A stretch of 34,654 nucleotides of DNA from Ga0077527 sp049433545. Its GTDB lineage: Bacteria; Pseudomonadota; Gammaproteobacteria; Burkholderiales; SG8-41. Below are positions 10,682 to 18,946 of the stretch, one piece after another. The stretch covers positions 1 through 34,654 of the forward strand of contig JBMTEY010000011.1 of the NCBI GenBank assembly GCA_049433545.1, written 5' to 3'. Under the pieces are notes generated by a model. That model saw only the letters and a list, made by a program, of their open reading frames with translations. It was not told where the DNA came from and did no database searches. Position numbers and translations under genes: made by a program. Each line of letters opens with the position of its first letter. Position 1 is the first letter of the stretch.

Positions 10682-11308
10682 ATGGCCCGACGCAACAGCA
10701 TCGATCATTACCGGGATCATGCCGGGAATTATGACGCCAGCGCGCAGCGCACGATGGCGCTGCGCCGGCGCACGATTTCCCGGCTGGCGCTGCAGCCTGG
10801 CGACGTCGTGCTCGACGCCGGCTGCGGCACCGGCCTGAGTTTCCCGCTGTTGCTGGAAGCAGTAGGCAGCGCCGGCGCCGTGATCGGAGTGGAGCACAGC
10901 CCCGAAATGCTGGCGCTCGCACGGGCGCGGGTGGCCGCAGGCGGATGGCGCAACGTTACCCTGATCGGGTCGGCGATGGAAACGGCGCACTGGCCCGCAG
11001 CAGTGAACGCCGTGCTGTTCAACTATGCGCATGACGTGATCCGGTCGCCCGCAGCGCTGGCCAGCGTGTTCCGCCAAGCGCAGGGCGGCGCGCGCGTGGC
11101 GGTTGCCGGCATCAAACATCCGCCGCGCTGGCTGGATCCGTTCCGTTTGTACCGGCGCTTCAAGTCGCGCGGCTGTTACACCAGCATGGAAGGGCTGGAG
11201 ACCCCCTGGGACCGGCTGCTGGCGTATGTGCCGGACCTGCGGGTCGAGAGTACGCTGCTGGGCACCGGCTTCATCGCCTGGGGCCGTTATCGCGGCGCGC
11301 CGGAATAA
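10682..11308 (+). CDS. Class I SAM-dependent methyltransferase
   Basis: This 208-residue protein has the class I Rossmann methyltransferase motif I VVLDAGCGTG (42-51), an acidic residue at the end of strand 2 (VIGVEHSPEMLALAR) and a strand 4 region NAVLFNYAHDVIRSP. The N terminus IDHYRDHAGNYD is typical of small-molecule methyltransferases of the type 11/25 group. The substrate is unknown; lipid, quinone-like or peptide-derived molecules are all possible, and it is not the canonical UbiE (no UbiE signature seen). It is followed after 83 bp by an ATP-grasp enzyme on the same strand, which suggests a shared pathway without proving it. Confidence 0.82.
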   Translation: MARRNSIDHYRDHAGNYDASAQRTMALRRRTISRLALQPGDVVLDAGCGTGLSFPLLLEAVGSAGAVIGVEHSPEMLALARARVAAGGWRNVTLIGSAMETAHWPAAVNAVLFNYAHDVIRSPAALASVFRQAQGGARVAVAGIKHPPRWLDPFRLYRRFKSRGCYTSMEGLETPWDRLLAYVPDLRVESTLLGTGFIAWGRYRGAPE

Positions 11309-11391
11309 ACCGCGCCGGTGTATGTTTATTGCGGCAGCGGCGACTGATATCCGGAGGTTGATGTCAGTGATGGACAATTCCGGAGAATGTC

Positions 11392-12672
11392 GTGACGACC
11401 AGACGTATATTGATGCTGTTTCCCAAGGACTGGGACCGGGTGGAGCTCGAACACCCGCGTTACCAGGCCGGCTACCGGTTTTTTTACGAAGGGTTTGATC
11501 TATTCCGTTTTCCTGACAATGCGCGCCTGCTGACCTTTGATGCACGGCGTTATGTCGACCTGCTGGTGCGGCGTTACCGCGGCCGCATCGACGGCGTGGT
11601 CAGCAACAATGAACATTTCGGTGCGCTGATCGCCGCGGTGGTGGCCCGGCGACTGGGGCTGCCGGGCATGGATCCGGCGGTCATCATCGCCGCCCAGCAC
11701 AAGTACTATTCGCGCTGCCTGCAGCAGAAAATCGTTCCTGAGGCGACGCCGCGGTTTTCGGTGCTGCCCTACTCGAAACACATCGACCGCGGGCCGGAAA
11801 TCGGCTTTCCCTGTTTCGTGAAACCGGTGAAGGCGACCTATTCCGTGCTGGCGCGTCGTGTCGACAATCTCGGGCAGTTGCGGGCGCTGCTCGCTTTTTC
11901 GCCGCTGGAACGCCTGATCCTGCGCAAGCTGGTGCAGCCTTTTGACGACCTGATGCCGCTGTACACGCCGTTTTCGATCGGCGCGCGCGCGATGATCGCC
12001 GAGGAAATCCTGCGCGGCGACCAGATCAACATCGACGGTTACGTGCACAAGGGCAGGGTGACGGTGCTGGGCATGGTCGACGAAGTGATGTATCCCGGCA
12101 CTCAGGCCTTCATGCGTTTTGAATATCCTTCGCGGCTGGATGACGGCATGCGCCGGCGCGTGACGGCGCTGACGGAAAAACTGTTGGCGGGATTTGACTA
12201 CAGCCACGGCTTTTTCAACGTCGAGATGGTCATCGACCGCGAATCCGGCGCCATCCGCATCGTCGAGATCAACCCGCGTATGGCCTCGCAGATCATGAAC
12301 CTGTACCGGCGCGTAGAAGGCTGCGATCCCTATGCCATGCTGCTGGACCTCGCGACGGGTGAGGCGCCGCAGCCGGTGCGGGGTGCCGGCGAATTCCGCG
12401 CCGCGGCGAGTTTTGTGTTCCGCCGTTTCGACGGCCGCGCGCCTGAGCGCGTGCTGTCGCTGGCTCAGATCGAGGCCATCCACCGCCGTTATCCGGATGC
12501 ACGGCTGATGCTTTACCTGAAACGCGGCATGGGTCTTGCACGTGAAATGAAATGGCTGGGCAGCCACCGCTACGCGGTGCTCAACCTCGGCGGCCGCGAC
12601 GCCGCCGACCTGCATACGCGCTACGAGGCTATCCGCCGCGAGCTTGCGCTGGGTGCGGGCGCGCCAGGCTGA
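11392..12672 (+). CDS. ATP-grasp superfamily enzyme of unknown substrate
   Basis: This 426-residue protein looks like a biotin-carboxylase-like ATP-grasp ligase. An N-terminal Rossmann-like domain (about 1-110, RILMLFPKDWD) precedes the ATP-grasp fold. The nucleotide-binding lysine lies in FPCFVKPVKATYSVLARRV, and the Mg-binding segment FFNVEMVID...IRIVEINPRMASQI has the E...E-x-N signature. A last domain of about 100 residues (RAAASFVFRRFDG, MLYLKRGMG) is unassigned. Such enzymes join a carboxylate to an amine or thiol via an acylphosphate. The start is GTG at 11392, with GGAG 6 nt upstream. No condensation, transport or peptide-precursor gene is seen beside it. It may be an amino-acid ligase in a small accessory pathway with the preceding methyltransferase (inference). 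Confidence 0.8.
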   Translation: MTTRRILMLFPKDWDRVELEHPRYQAGYRFFYEGFDLFRFPDNARLLTFDARRYVDLLVRRYRGRIDGVVSNNEHFGALIAAVVARRLGLPGMDPAVIIAAQHKYYSRCLQQKIVPEATPRFSVLPYSKHIDRGPEIGFPCFVKPVKATYSVLARRVDNLGQLRALLAFSPLERLILRKLVQPFDDLMPLYTPFSIGARAMIAEEILRGDQINIDGYVHKGRVTVLGMVDEVMYPGTQAFMRFEYPSRLDDGMRRRVTALTEKLLAGFDYSHGFFNVEMVIDRESGAIRIVEINPRMASQIMNLYRRVEGCDPYAMLLDLATGEAPQPVRGAGEFRAAASFVFRRFDGRAPERVLSLAQIEAIHRRYPDARLMLYLKRGMGLAREMKWLGSHRYAVLNLGGRDAADLHTRYEAIRRELALGAGAPG

Positions 12673-12753
12673 GCCGGCCGATCACCGCCTGGTACTGAAG
12701 CGGATTTCGCACAGTTCCGGGTGCGGGGCAGCGGCTTTGCAGCGCGGATCGCG

Positions 12754-12759
12754 TATCAT
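12754..12759 (+). promoter_or_regulatory. Candidate -10 element for mpl
   Basis: TATCAT is a good -10 hexamer 25 nt before the mpl ATG and would start transcription near 12766, leaving a leader of about 19 nt. The region at -35 spacing (around 12731-12736) is not convincing. Confidence 0.35.
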
Positions 12760-12784
12760 TTGCCCCGAATTCAAAAGACTGAAC

Positions 12785-14131
12785 ATGCATATCCACATAC
12801 TCGGCATCTGCGGAACCTTCATGGGCGGGCTTGCCGTGCTGGCGCGTGCCGCCGGCCACCGGGTGACCGGCTGCGATGCCAACGTCTATCCGCCGATGAG
12901 CACCCAGCTCGAAGCGCAGGGCATCACGCTGATCCAGGGGTACGAACCCGACCAGGTCGACCTCAGGCCCGACGTGTTTGTCATCGGCAACGTGGTCACG
13001 CGTGGCAATCCGCTGATGGAGGCCGTGCTCAACCGCGGCCTGCCGCACGTCTCCGGCCCGCAATGGCTGCGTGACCATGTCCTGCAGGGCCGCTGGGTGC
13101 TGGCTGTCGCCGGCACCCACGGCAAGACCACCACCAGTGCAATGCTGGCGTGGATCCTCGAACACGCCGGGCTCAATCCCGGTTTCCTGATCGGCGGCGT
13201 GCCGCAGAATTTCGACGTGTCGGCGCGCCTGACCGAAACGCCGTTTTTCGTGATCGAGGCCGATGAATACGACACTGCGTTCTTCGACAAGCGTTCGAAG
13301 TTCGTGCATTACGCGCCGCGTACCCTGGTGCTCAACAACCTCGAGTACGACCACGCCGATATTTTTCCCGACCTCGCGGCGATCGAAACCCAGTTCCATC
13401 ACCTGGTGCGCATCGTGCCCGGCAACGGCCTGATCGTGGCCAACGGCGCCGATGCGGCGCTGGAGCGTGTGCTGGCGCGCGGTGCGTGGACGCCGGTGGA
13501 GCATTTCGGCGGCAAGGGCGCATGGCAGGCCGGCGAGGCCGATGCGCACGGCGCTTTCGAAGTGACCCACGAAGGCGCGTCGCGCGGCCGCGTGATGTGG
13601 GAGCTGCCCGGCGAGCACAACCGCATGAACGCGCTGGCCGCCATCTCCGCGGCAAGACATGCCGGCGTACCGGCAGTCGGCGCCGTCGATGCGCTGGGCC
13701 AGTTCCAGGGCGTACGGCGGCGCATGGAAACCCGCGGCACGGTGCGCGGCATCACCGTCTACGACGATTTTGCGCACCATCCGACGGCGATCGCCACCAC
13801 CGTCGCGGGATTGCGCCGCAAGGCCGGCGCTGCGCGCATCCTCGCGGTGATCGAACCGCGTTCCAACACCATGAAGCTGGGCGTGATGAAACAGGCGCTG
13901 CCCGGTAGCCTCTCTGCGGCCGACCGCGTCTACTGTTACAGCGGCGGCATCAACTGGGATGCCGCCGAAGCGCTGGCGCCGCTGGGCGACAAGGCACAGG
14001 TGCACAGCGATCTCGCGGCATTGATCGACGCCGTAGCCTCCGCTGCGCGGACGGGTGACCACGTGCTTATCATGAGCAACGGCGGTTTTGGTGGCATCCA
14101 CGACAAGCTTCTGCAGCGCCTGGCGGCGTGA
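12785..14131 (+). CDS. mpl: Mpl, UDP-N-acetylmuramate:L-Ala-gamma-D-Glu-meso-DAP ligase
   Basis: This 448-residue Mur-ligase family enzyme recycles cell-wall tripeptide by attaching it to UDP-MurNAc in the cytoplasm. The N-terminal Rossmann domain starts with the Mpl-typical MHIHILGICGTFMGGLA, the ATP loop is G110-T-H-G-K-T-T-T, and the central block has EADEYDTAFFDKRSKFVHY, which distinguishes Mpl from MurC. The later blocks LNNLEYDHADIFPD, GEHNRMNALAA and YDDFAHHPTAI are also present. The ATG at 12785 is chosen because it gives the exact family N terminus; a longer in-frame version would add 47 unrelated residues. It implies meso-DAP peptidoglycan and recycling. mtgA lies about 5.7 kb downstream. 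The amidase gene starts 13 bp after the stop. Confidence 0.95.
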   Translation: MHIHILGICGTFMGGLAVLARAAGHRVTGCDANVYPPMSTQLEAQGITLIQGYEPDQVDLRPDVFVIGNVVTRGNPLMEAVLNRGLPHVSGPQWLRDHVLQGRWVLAVAGTHGKTTTSAMLAWILEHAGLNPGFLIGGVPQNFDVSARLTETPFFVIEADEYDTAFFDKRSKFVHYAPRTLVLNNLEYDHADIFPDLAAIETQFHHLVRIVPGNGLIVANGADAALERVLARGAWTPVEHFGGKGAWQAGEADAHGAFEVTHEGASRGRVMWELPGEHNRMNALAAISAARHAGVPAVGAVDALGQFQGVRRRMETRGTVRGITVYDDFAHHPTAIATTVAGLRRKAGAARILAVIEPRSNTMKLGVMKQALPGSLSAADRVYCYSGGINWDAAEALAPLGDKAQVHSDLAALIDAVASAARTGDHVLIMSNGGFGGIHDKLLQRLAA

Positions 14132-14144
14132 TGGTGTTCCCGCC

Positions 14145-15323
14145 GTGGTGAATATTCCCGACGACGCGCTGGGCGCGTTCTGCCGGCATACCCATGTCGC
14201 GCTTTCCGGATCAGGTTTGGGCCCGCTCGCCAACCTGACCTTCGGCGTCAAGGACATCTACGACATTGCCGGGCACAGCACCGGCTTTGGCAGCCCCGAC
14301 TGGCTGGCCACACACGACGCGGCGACGCGTACTGCGCCGGTCGTCACGGCGCTGCTCGCCGCCGGCGCCGACATGGCGGGCAAAACCCAGACCGACGAAC
14401 TGACCTACAGCCTCAACGGCGAAAACGCGCATTACGGCACGCCGGTCAACGTCAACGCGCCCGGGCGCATTCCCGGCGGCTCGTCCAGCGGATCGGCGGC
14501 GGCGGTTGCCGGCGGGCTGGTCGATTTCGCGCTCGGCAGCGACACCGGCGGCTCGGTGCGCGCGCCGGCGGGTTTCTGCGGCATCTACGGCATGCGGCCG
14601 ACGCACGGGCGGGTGTCGCTGGAGGGAGCCTGCCCGCTGGCGAAAAGTTTCGACACCGCGGGCTGGTTTGCGCGCGATGCGGCATTGCTGGAACGTGTCG
14701 GGCAGGTGCTGCTGGGCATGGAGACTGCGCCTGCGCCCGGAAGGTTCATGCTGGCCGAAGACGCGGTCGCGCTGCTCGACAGTGCGGCGGCGGAAGCATT
14801 CGATGCGGCGCTGGCATCCGTGCGCGCCGTCTGCGGACCGCTGCATCCGGTCACCGTCAGCAGTGAAGGACTGCCGCAGTGGTTCCAGGCCTTCCGCGTG
14901 CTGCAGGGCGCGGAAATCCACGCCGAGCACGGCGACTGGGTGGCGCGGGTAAAACCGAAACTCGGTCCCGGCGTGAAGGAACGCATTGAGTGGACCGCGA
15001 CCATCCGGCCCGCAGACGTCGCACAGGCGCAGCGCATGCGCGATGCGGCGCGCGCGCACATGGATACGCTGCTCGCCGGCAATGCCGTGCTGGTGCTGCC
15101 GACGCTGCCCGACATCGCGCCGCTGCTGAACACGCCCGCCGCCGCGCTCGACGACTTCCGCGCGAAGGCGATGAGCCTGCTGTGCATCGCCGGACTGGCG
15201 GGATTGCCCCAGATCAGCATGCCGCTGGCAACCCTGCACGGCTGTCCGTTCGGTGTCTCCATCATCGGCGGGCGCGGCACGGACGCGCTGCTGCTGGCGC
15301 TGGCGCGGCGCATCGCCGGGTGA
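14145..15323 (+). CDS. Amidase (amidase-signature family)
   Basis: This protein of about 392 residues has the amidase signature with the Ser-cisSer-Lys catalytic set: a lysine in FGVKDIYDIAG, the glycine/serine-rich loop PGGSSSGSAAAVAGG, and the nucleophile region GSDTGGSVRAPAGFCG. GMRPTHGRVSLEGACPLAKSFDTAG follows, as in amidases similar to AtzF or GatA-like proteins. It is shorter than true GatA (about 480) and lacks GatB/GatC neighbours, so it is unlikely to be the tRNA amidotransferase. The substrate (an amide or peptide-like compound) is unknown. The start is uncertain: tandem GTG codons at 14145 and 14148 lie just after mpl, and no ribosome site is obvious. It overlaps none of the next gene, whose GTG is 8 nt past its stop. 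Confidence 0.83.
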   Translation: MVNIPDDALGAFCRHTHVALSGSGLGPLANLTFGVKDIYDIAGHSTGFGSPDWLATHDAATRTAPVVTALLAAGADMAGKTQTDELTYSLNGENAHYGTPVNVNAPGRIPGGSSSGSAAAVAGGLVDFALGSDTGGSVRAPAGFCGIYGMRPTHGRVSLEGACPLAKSFDTAGWFARDAALLERVGQVLLGMETAPAPGRFMLAEDAVALLDSAAAEAFDAALASVRAVCGPLHPVTVSSEGLPQWFQAFRVLQGAEIHAEHGDWVARVKPKLGPGVKERIEWTATIRPADVAQAQRMRDAARAHMDTLLAGNAVLVLPTLPDIAPLLNTPAAALDDFRAKAMSLLCIAGLAGLPQISMPLATLHGCPFGVSIIGGRGTDALLLALARRIAG

Positions 15324-15330
15324 ACCGCGG

Positions 15331-15903
15331 GTGCTGGTCTACATCCATGGTTTCAACAGCTCGGCGCTGTCGTACAAGGCCGGCCTGCTGCGCGATCACA
15401 TGGCCAAGCTGGGCCTGGCGCAGCACTACGCCTGTCCCGAACTGGCGCATAGGCCGGCGCAGGCGATGGCGCAACTCGAAACGCTGCTCACCGGCCTCGA
15501 TCCGGGCGGGGTGACACTGGTGGGTTCTTCCCTCGGCGGCTTTTATGCGACTTCGCTGGTCGAACGTTTCGGTGCACGCGCGGTGCTGGTCAATCCCGCG
15601 GTGCGTCCATATGAACTGCTGACCGGTTGCCTGAAGCCGCAAAGAAACCTCTATACCGGCGCCGCCTATGAATTCACGACGGCACATCTCGATGATCTGC
15701 GCGCGCTGGAAGTCGGCCGCATCAGCCCTGATCGTTATCTGCTGATCACCGCCACCGGCGACGAGGTGCTCGATTACCGCGACGGGGTCGAACGTTATGC
15801 CGGCTGCGCGCAGATCATCTTCGAGGGCGGCGATCACGGTTTCCGCGAATTCGCCGATTACCTCGACACCGTCGTCGCGTTCTGGCAGCGCGGGCGCGTA
15901 TAA
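15331..15903 (+). CDS. YqiA-like alpha/beta-hydrolase esterase
   Basis: This 190-residue protein is a small alpha/beta hydrolase of the YqiA/YcfP type. It has the start VLVYIHGFNSSALSYKA, the nucleophile elbow GSSLGGFYA, an acid region TATGDEVLDYRDG and the histidine in GGDHGFREF. Family knowledge: E. coli YqiA has esterase activity on acyl-CoA and short esters and its cellular role is not settled. The start GTG at 15331, just after the amidase stop, gives the family N terminus; longer in-frame readings overlap the amidase and are rejected. The stop codon TAA is part of a perfect TATAAT. Confidence 0.85.
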   Translation: MLVYIHGFNSSALSYKAGLLRDHMAKLGLAQHYACPELAHRPAQAMAQLETLLTGLDPGGVTLVGSSLGGFYATSLVERFGARAVLVNPAVRPYELLTGCLKPQRNLYTGAAYEFTTAHLDDLRALEVGRISPDRYLLITATGDEVLDYRDGVERYAGCAQIIFEGGDHGFREFADYLDTVVAFWQRGRV

Positions 15904-15904
15904 T
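15899..15904 (+). promoter_or_regulatory. Perfect TATAAT -10 element for the RNB nuclease gene
   Basis: TATAAT overlaps the esterase stop codon and is unusual in DNA this GC-rich. It would start transcription near 15911, leaving about 54 nt before the ATG at 15965. The -35 region at 17-nt spacing (15876-15881) is poor, so activity would need an activator or contribution from upstream readthrough. Confidence 0.45.
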
Positions 15905-15964
15905 TCCGCCTCATTCCTCCCCTGCGCGGCATGGTCGCGCAATCCCCGCGGTTTCACCATTCCG

Positions 15965-17824
15965 ATGAACGTTTTTTACGAAGAAGACGGCGAGTTCAGG
16001 GTCGGCGCCGTGCTCGCCGACAACGACACCTCGCTGCAGGTCGAGGCGCCGCACGGCAAACGCTCCAAGGTGAAGTCGTCGGCGGTGCTCCTGCGTTTTG
16101 AAGTGCCCGCGCATACCGCATTCATGCAGGAGGCGCAGGCACAGGCCGATGCCATTGATGTTGATTTTCTGTGGCAATGTTGCGGTTCTGATGAATTTGC
16201 CTACGATGTGCTGGCGCGCGAGTACTACGGCCATGCCCCGAGCGCATTCGAAGCCGCCGGAGTGTTGATGCGCCTGCACGGCGCGCCGATGTATTTCTAC
16301 AAAAAGGGCCGCGGCCGCTACAGGGCCGCACCTGAAGAATCGCTGAAAGCGGCACTGGCCAGTGTCGAGCGCAAGCGTTTGCAGGCCGTGGCCAAAGCCG
16401 CTTATATCGCTGAACTTTCCGCCGGACGTTTGCCGGAAGCATTCCGGCCGCAACTGGATACGCTGCTCTACAAGCCGGACAAAAACAGCATCGAATGGAA
16501 GGCGCTGGATGAAGCCAGCGCTGCAGCCAGGGTGACACCGGTGCGGCTGCTGGAACGCTGCGGCGCGTTGCAGGATACCCACGCCTATCATCTCAACCGT
16601 TTTCTGTTCGAGCATTTTCCACGCGGCGCCGGCTTTCCGGAGTTGCCCGCGGCCGATGCGCCGGGGGAGTTGCCGCTGGCCGATGTCCAGGCCCACAGCA
16701 TCGACGACGCGGAAACGACGGAAATCGACGATGCCTTTTCGCTGCAGGAACTGCCTGGCGGCCTGCGCCGCCTCGGCGTCCATATCGCCGCGCCGGCGCT
16801 GGGCATTGCGCCGCAGTCACCGCTGGACGCGGTGGCGCGCGAGCGCCTGTCGACGGTGTATTTCCCCGGTGGCAAGATCACCATGCTGCCGGACGAGGCG
16901 GTGGCGGCATACACGCTGGCGGCGGGGCGCGCCTGTCCTGCGCTTTCGGTCTATTTCGACATCGCGCCGGATTTTTCGGTGCGCGGGCATGAGACGCGCG
17001 TCGAACGCGTGTTCATCGCCGACAACCTGCGGCACGAGACGCTGGAACCGGTGTTCAATGCGGAAACGCTGGCGCGCGGCAGCGTGGATCATGCGCAGGG
17101 CGCCGCACTGGCATGGTTGTGGCAGTTTGCGGGACATCGCCTGGTGGTGCGCAAGGGTGATGCGCCGCGCGGCGAGGATCGTCCCGAGTTCGTATTCCGC
17201 GTCAGCGACGGGCGGGTATCGATCACACCCCGCCGCCGCGGTACGCCGATTGACCAGGTCGTCGCTGAGCTGATGATCCTCGCCAACAGCACTTGGGCCG
17301 CGGATCTGCGCGACAGCGGCCATGCCGCGCTGTTTCGCGTGCAGAGCGGCGGCAAGGTGCGCACCAGCACCGTGGCGGGACCGCACGACGGACTGGGCGT
17401 GGAGCACTACCTGTGGGCGACTTCGCCGCTGCGCCGTTACGCCGACCTGGTCAACCAGCGGCAGCTGATCGCGCAAGCGCGCGGCGGATCGCCGGTCTAC
17501 CAGGCGAAGGACACCGCGCTGCTGGCGGCGATGCGCGATTTCGAAGCGGCGTACGAGACTTATGCCGAATACCAGCGCACCATGGAACGTTACTGGAGCC
17601 TGCGCTGGCTGCTGCAGGAAAAAACCGCCCGGGTGGCCGGGGTCGTGCTGCGCGAGAACCTGGTGCGGCTGGATGTGTTGCCGGTCACCCAGCGCGTACC
17701 GTCCCTGCCGGCGACCGTGGCGCCGGGTGCGCGGGTCGAACTGGTCGTGGGCGACGTCGACCTGCTGGAACTGGGGGTGCATCTCGAATTTGCGGCGGCG
17801 TTGCCGGCCGCCGAACGTGAGTAG
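15965..17824 (+). CDS. RNB-domain 3'-5' exoribonuclease (RNase II/R-like, short form)
   Basis: This protein of 619 residues has an N-terminal RNA-binding/wing region, the RNB catalytic domain (about 240-560) and a short C-terminal OB-like segment. The catalytic loop is visible as D247-D-A-E-T-T-E253-I-D255-D256-A. E253 stands where RNase II and RNase R have an aspartate; related RNB proteins, as I recall from cyanobacterial and plastid types, also carry Glu here. Later RNB blocks include YFPGGKITMLPDEA, ISPRR-like SITPRRRGTPIDQ and TSPLRRYADLVNQ. It degrades single-stranded RNA from the 3' end. No full S1 domain is obvious. The ATG at 15965 gives MNVFYEEDGEF, a common N terminus of this short RNase type; no clear Shine-Dalgarno precedes it. 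Confidence 0.88.
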   Translation: MNVFYEEDGEFRVGAVLADNDTSLQVEAPHGKRSKVKSSAVLLRFEVPAHTAFMQEAQAQADAIDVDFLWQCCGSDEFAYDVLAREYYGHAPSAFEAAGVLMRLHGAPMYFYKKGRGRYRAAPEESLKAALASVERKRLQAVAKAAYIAELSAGRLPEAFRPQLDTLLYKPDKNSIEWKALDEASAAARVTPVRLLERCGALQDTHAYHLNRFLFEHFPRGAGFPELPAADAPGELPLADVQAHSIDDAETTEIDDAFSLQELPGGLRRLGVHIAAPALGIAPQSPLDAVARERLSTVYFPGGKITMLPDEAVAAYTLAAGRACPALSVYFDIAPDFSVRGHETRVERVFIADNLRHETLEPVFNAETLARGSVDHAQGAALAWLWQFAGHRLVVRKGDAPRGEDRPEFVFRVSDGRVSITPRRRGTPIDQVVAELMILANSTWAADLRDSGHAALFRVQSGGKVRTSTVAGPHDGLGVEHYLWATSPLRRYADLVNQRQLIAQARGGSPVYQAKDTALLAAMRDFEAAYETYAEYQRTMERYWSLRWLLQEKTARVAGVVLRENLVRLDVLPVTQRVPSLPATVAPGARVELVVGDVDLLELGVHLEFAAALPAAERE

Positions 17825-17856
17825 ATGCTGACACCAGGCATAACCTAGAGTCTGCT

Positions 17857-17924
17857 TTAAGCAATGATCATAATTACATGATAAATAATGTTTTTATTGC
17901 TATTTTTAGGAGCTTGTCTAGAAT
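17857..17924 (+). promoter_or_regulatory. AT-rich intergenic region with promoter before the TonB-like gene
   Basis: The 106-bp gap 17825-17930 is AT-rich against a GC-rich background. TTGCTA (17897-17902), a 16-nt spacer and TAGAAT (17919-17924) make a plausible promoter whose start would be at about 17931, the ATG of the small ORF. GCAAT (17862-17866) pairs with ATTGC (17896-17900), and AATAA with TTATT inside it, which could serve as a weak terminator for the nuclease gene. Confidence 0.4.
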
Positions 17925-17930
17925 AAGCCC

Positions 17931-18086
17931 ATGAAGTCCAAGCCTGTCGCCAATGTCGTGACCCTGCCGCGGCGCGCGAAGCATCCGCGCCGCGGATCGT
18001 GGGCCGGCGCGGTGGATCGGCTGGATGTACGCGTCGCCGACTGGAACGGCGCATCGCCGATTTCGACCGGCGTTACGCGCAGATGA
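17931..18086 (+). CDS. Possible 51-residue basic leader ORF, coupled to the TonB-like gene
   Basis: The ATG at 17931 opens a 51-residue frame (start MKSKPVANVVTLPRRAKHPR, end ISTGVTRR) that closes with TGA overlapping the ATG of the TonB-like gene (ATGA). By my hand count about 39 of 50 codons end in G or C, as expected of coding DNA here, although local GC alone can give this. It is strongly basic (Arg/Lys-rich) and has no recognisable domain, signal or membrane segment. The nearest AGGAG is about 18 nt upstream, too far for normal initiation; the possible promoter would place the start at or next to this ATG, so a leaderless message is conceivable. Also possible: the frame is not translated. 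Confidence 0.4.
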   Translation: MKSKPVANVVTLPRRAKHPRRGSWAGAVDRLDVRVADWNGASPISTGVTRR

Positions 18087-18943
18087 CGATACGCGCGCGT
18101 TTCAGCGCTGCCGGCGTGCTGTCGCTGCTGGTGCATGCCTTTGTGATCTTCGGCCTGACCTTCACCATGCCCGAACTGCGCGGGTTGCAGAACCTGACGC
18201 CGCCGCTGGAAGTGGTGCTGGTCAACACCAAGTCGCCGGCCAAGCCGAGCAAGGCCGATGCCCTGGCGCAGCACAATCTCGACGGCGGCGGCAATACCGA
18301 CGCCAAACAGCGCGCCAAAAGCCCGCTGCCGGCGATCACCCGGGATACCCAGACCACCGAGCTGCAACTTGCGCAGAAAAGGGTGGCCGAACTAGAGCAG
18401 GAGGCGCAGCGGCTGCTGGCGCGCAAGGGCAAGCCACAGGTGAACAACGCCCCGGTGAAACCTGAAACCCTGACGCCGCCCGAAGTGGCACCAGTGGCGG
18501 ACAGCACCGAACTGCTGCAGCGCAGCCTGGCGATTGCGCGGCTAGAGGCCCAGATCAGCAAGGACTGGAACAGCTACCAGGAGCGCCCGCGCCGCAAGTT
18601 CATCGGCGCGCGCGCGCAGGAATACCGTTTTGCCCGCTATGTCGAGGACTGGCGGCAGAAAATCGAACGCATCGGCGAGCTGAATTATCCGCAGACGGCG
18701 CGCGACCAGCGCATCTACGGCAGCCTGGTGGCGACGGTGTCGATCAAGGCCAACGGCACCCTGGAAAAAGTCCAGATCGACCGTTCCTCCGGGCACAAGC
18801 TGCTCGACGATGCGACGATACGCATCGTGACCCTGGCCGCACCCTACGCGGCGTTCCCGGCCAACATCGCCCGCGACACCGACATCCTGCATATCACCCG
18901 GACCTGGACGTTCACGCGGGCGGACCAGTTCGTCAGCCAGTGA
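18083..18943 (+). CDS. TonB-like energy-transducing protein
   Basis: This 286-residue protein has the TonB layout. A single N-terminal transmembrane helix (about 8-25, SAAGVLSLLVHAFVIFG) contains S14 and H18 in the S-x3-H spacing typical of the TonB helix. Then come a long polar periplasmic linker (about 40-190) with Ala/Glu/Lys-rich coiled-coil character (LAQKRVAELEQEAQRLLARKG) and a C-terminal TonB domain (about 205-275: YPQTARDQRIYGSLVATVSI..., IDRSSGHKLLDDATIRIV, APYAAFP). The linker is not the proline-rich spacer of E. coli TonB. No ExbB/ExbD is present in the window. It transduces proton-motive energy or serves another envelope function. The ATG at 18083 is preferred over an upstream GTG at 17999, which would precede the helix with Arg-rich residues. 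Confidence 0.8.
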   Translation: MTIRARFSAAGVLSLLVHAFVIFGLTFTMPELRGLQNLTPPLEVVLVNTKSPAKPSKADALAQHNLDGGGNTDAKQRAKSPLPAITRDTQTTELQLAQKRVAELEQEAQRLLARKGKPQVNNAPVKPETLTPPEVAPVADSTELLQRSLAIARLEAQISKDWNSYQERPRRKFIGARAQEYRFARYVEDWRQKIERIGELNYPQTARDQRIYGSLVATVSIKANGTLEKVQIDRSSGHKLLDDATIRIVTLAAPYAAFPANIARDTDILHITRTWTFTRADQFVSQ

Positions 18944-18946
18944 CCC

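Noticed and set aside
12644..12784. A longer N terminus of Mpl, starting in the preceding gene
   Set aside because: The 47 extra residues have no family match, whereas the ATG at 12785 gives the exact Mpl start and sits behind a -10-like TATCAT.
17999..18082. An upstream GTG start for the TonB-like protein
   Set aside because: It would add an Arg-rich segment before the membrane helix; the ATG at 18083 gives a normal TonB N terminus and overlaps the small ORF stop.
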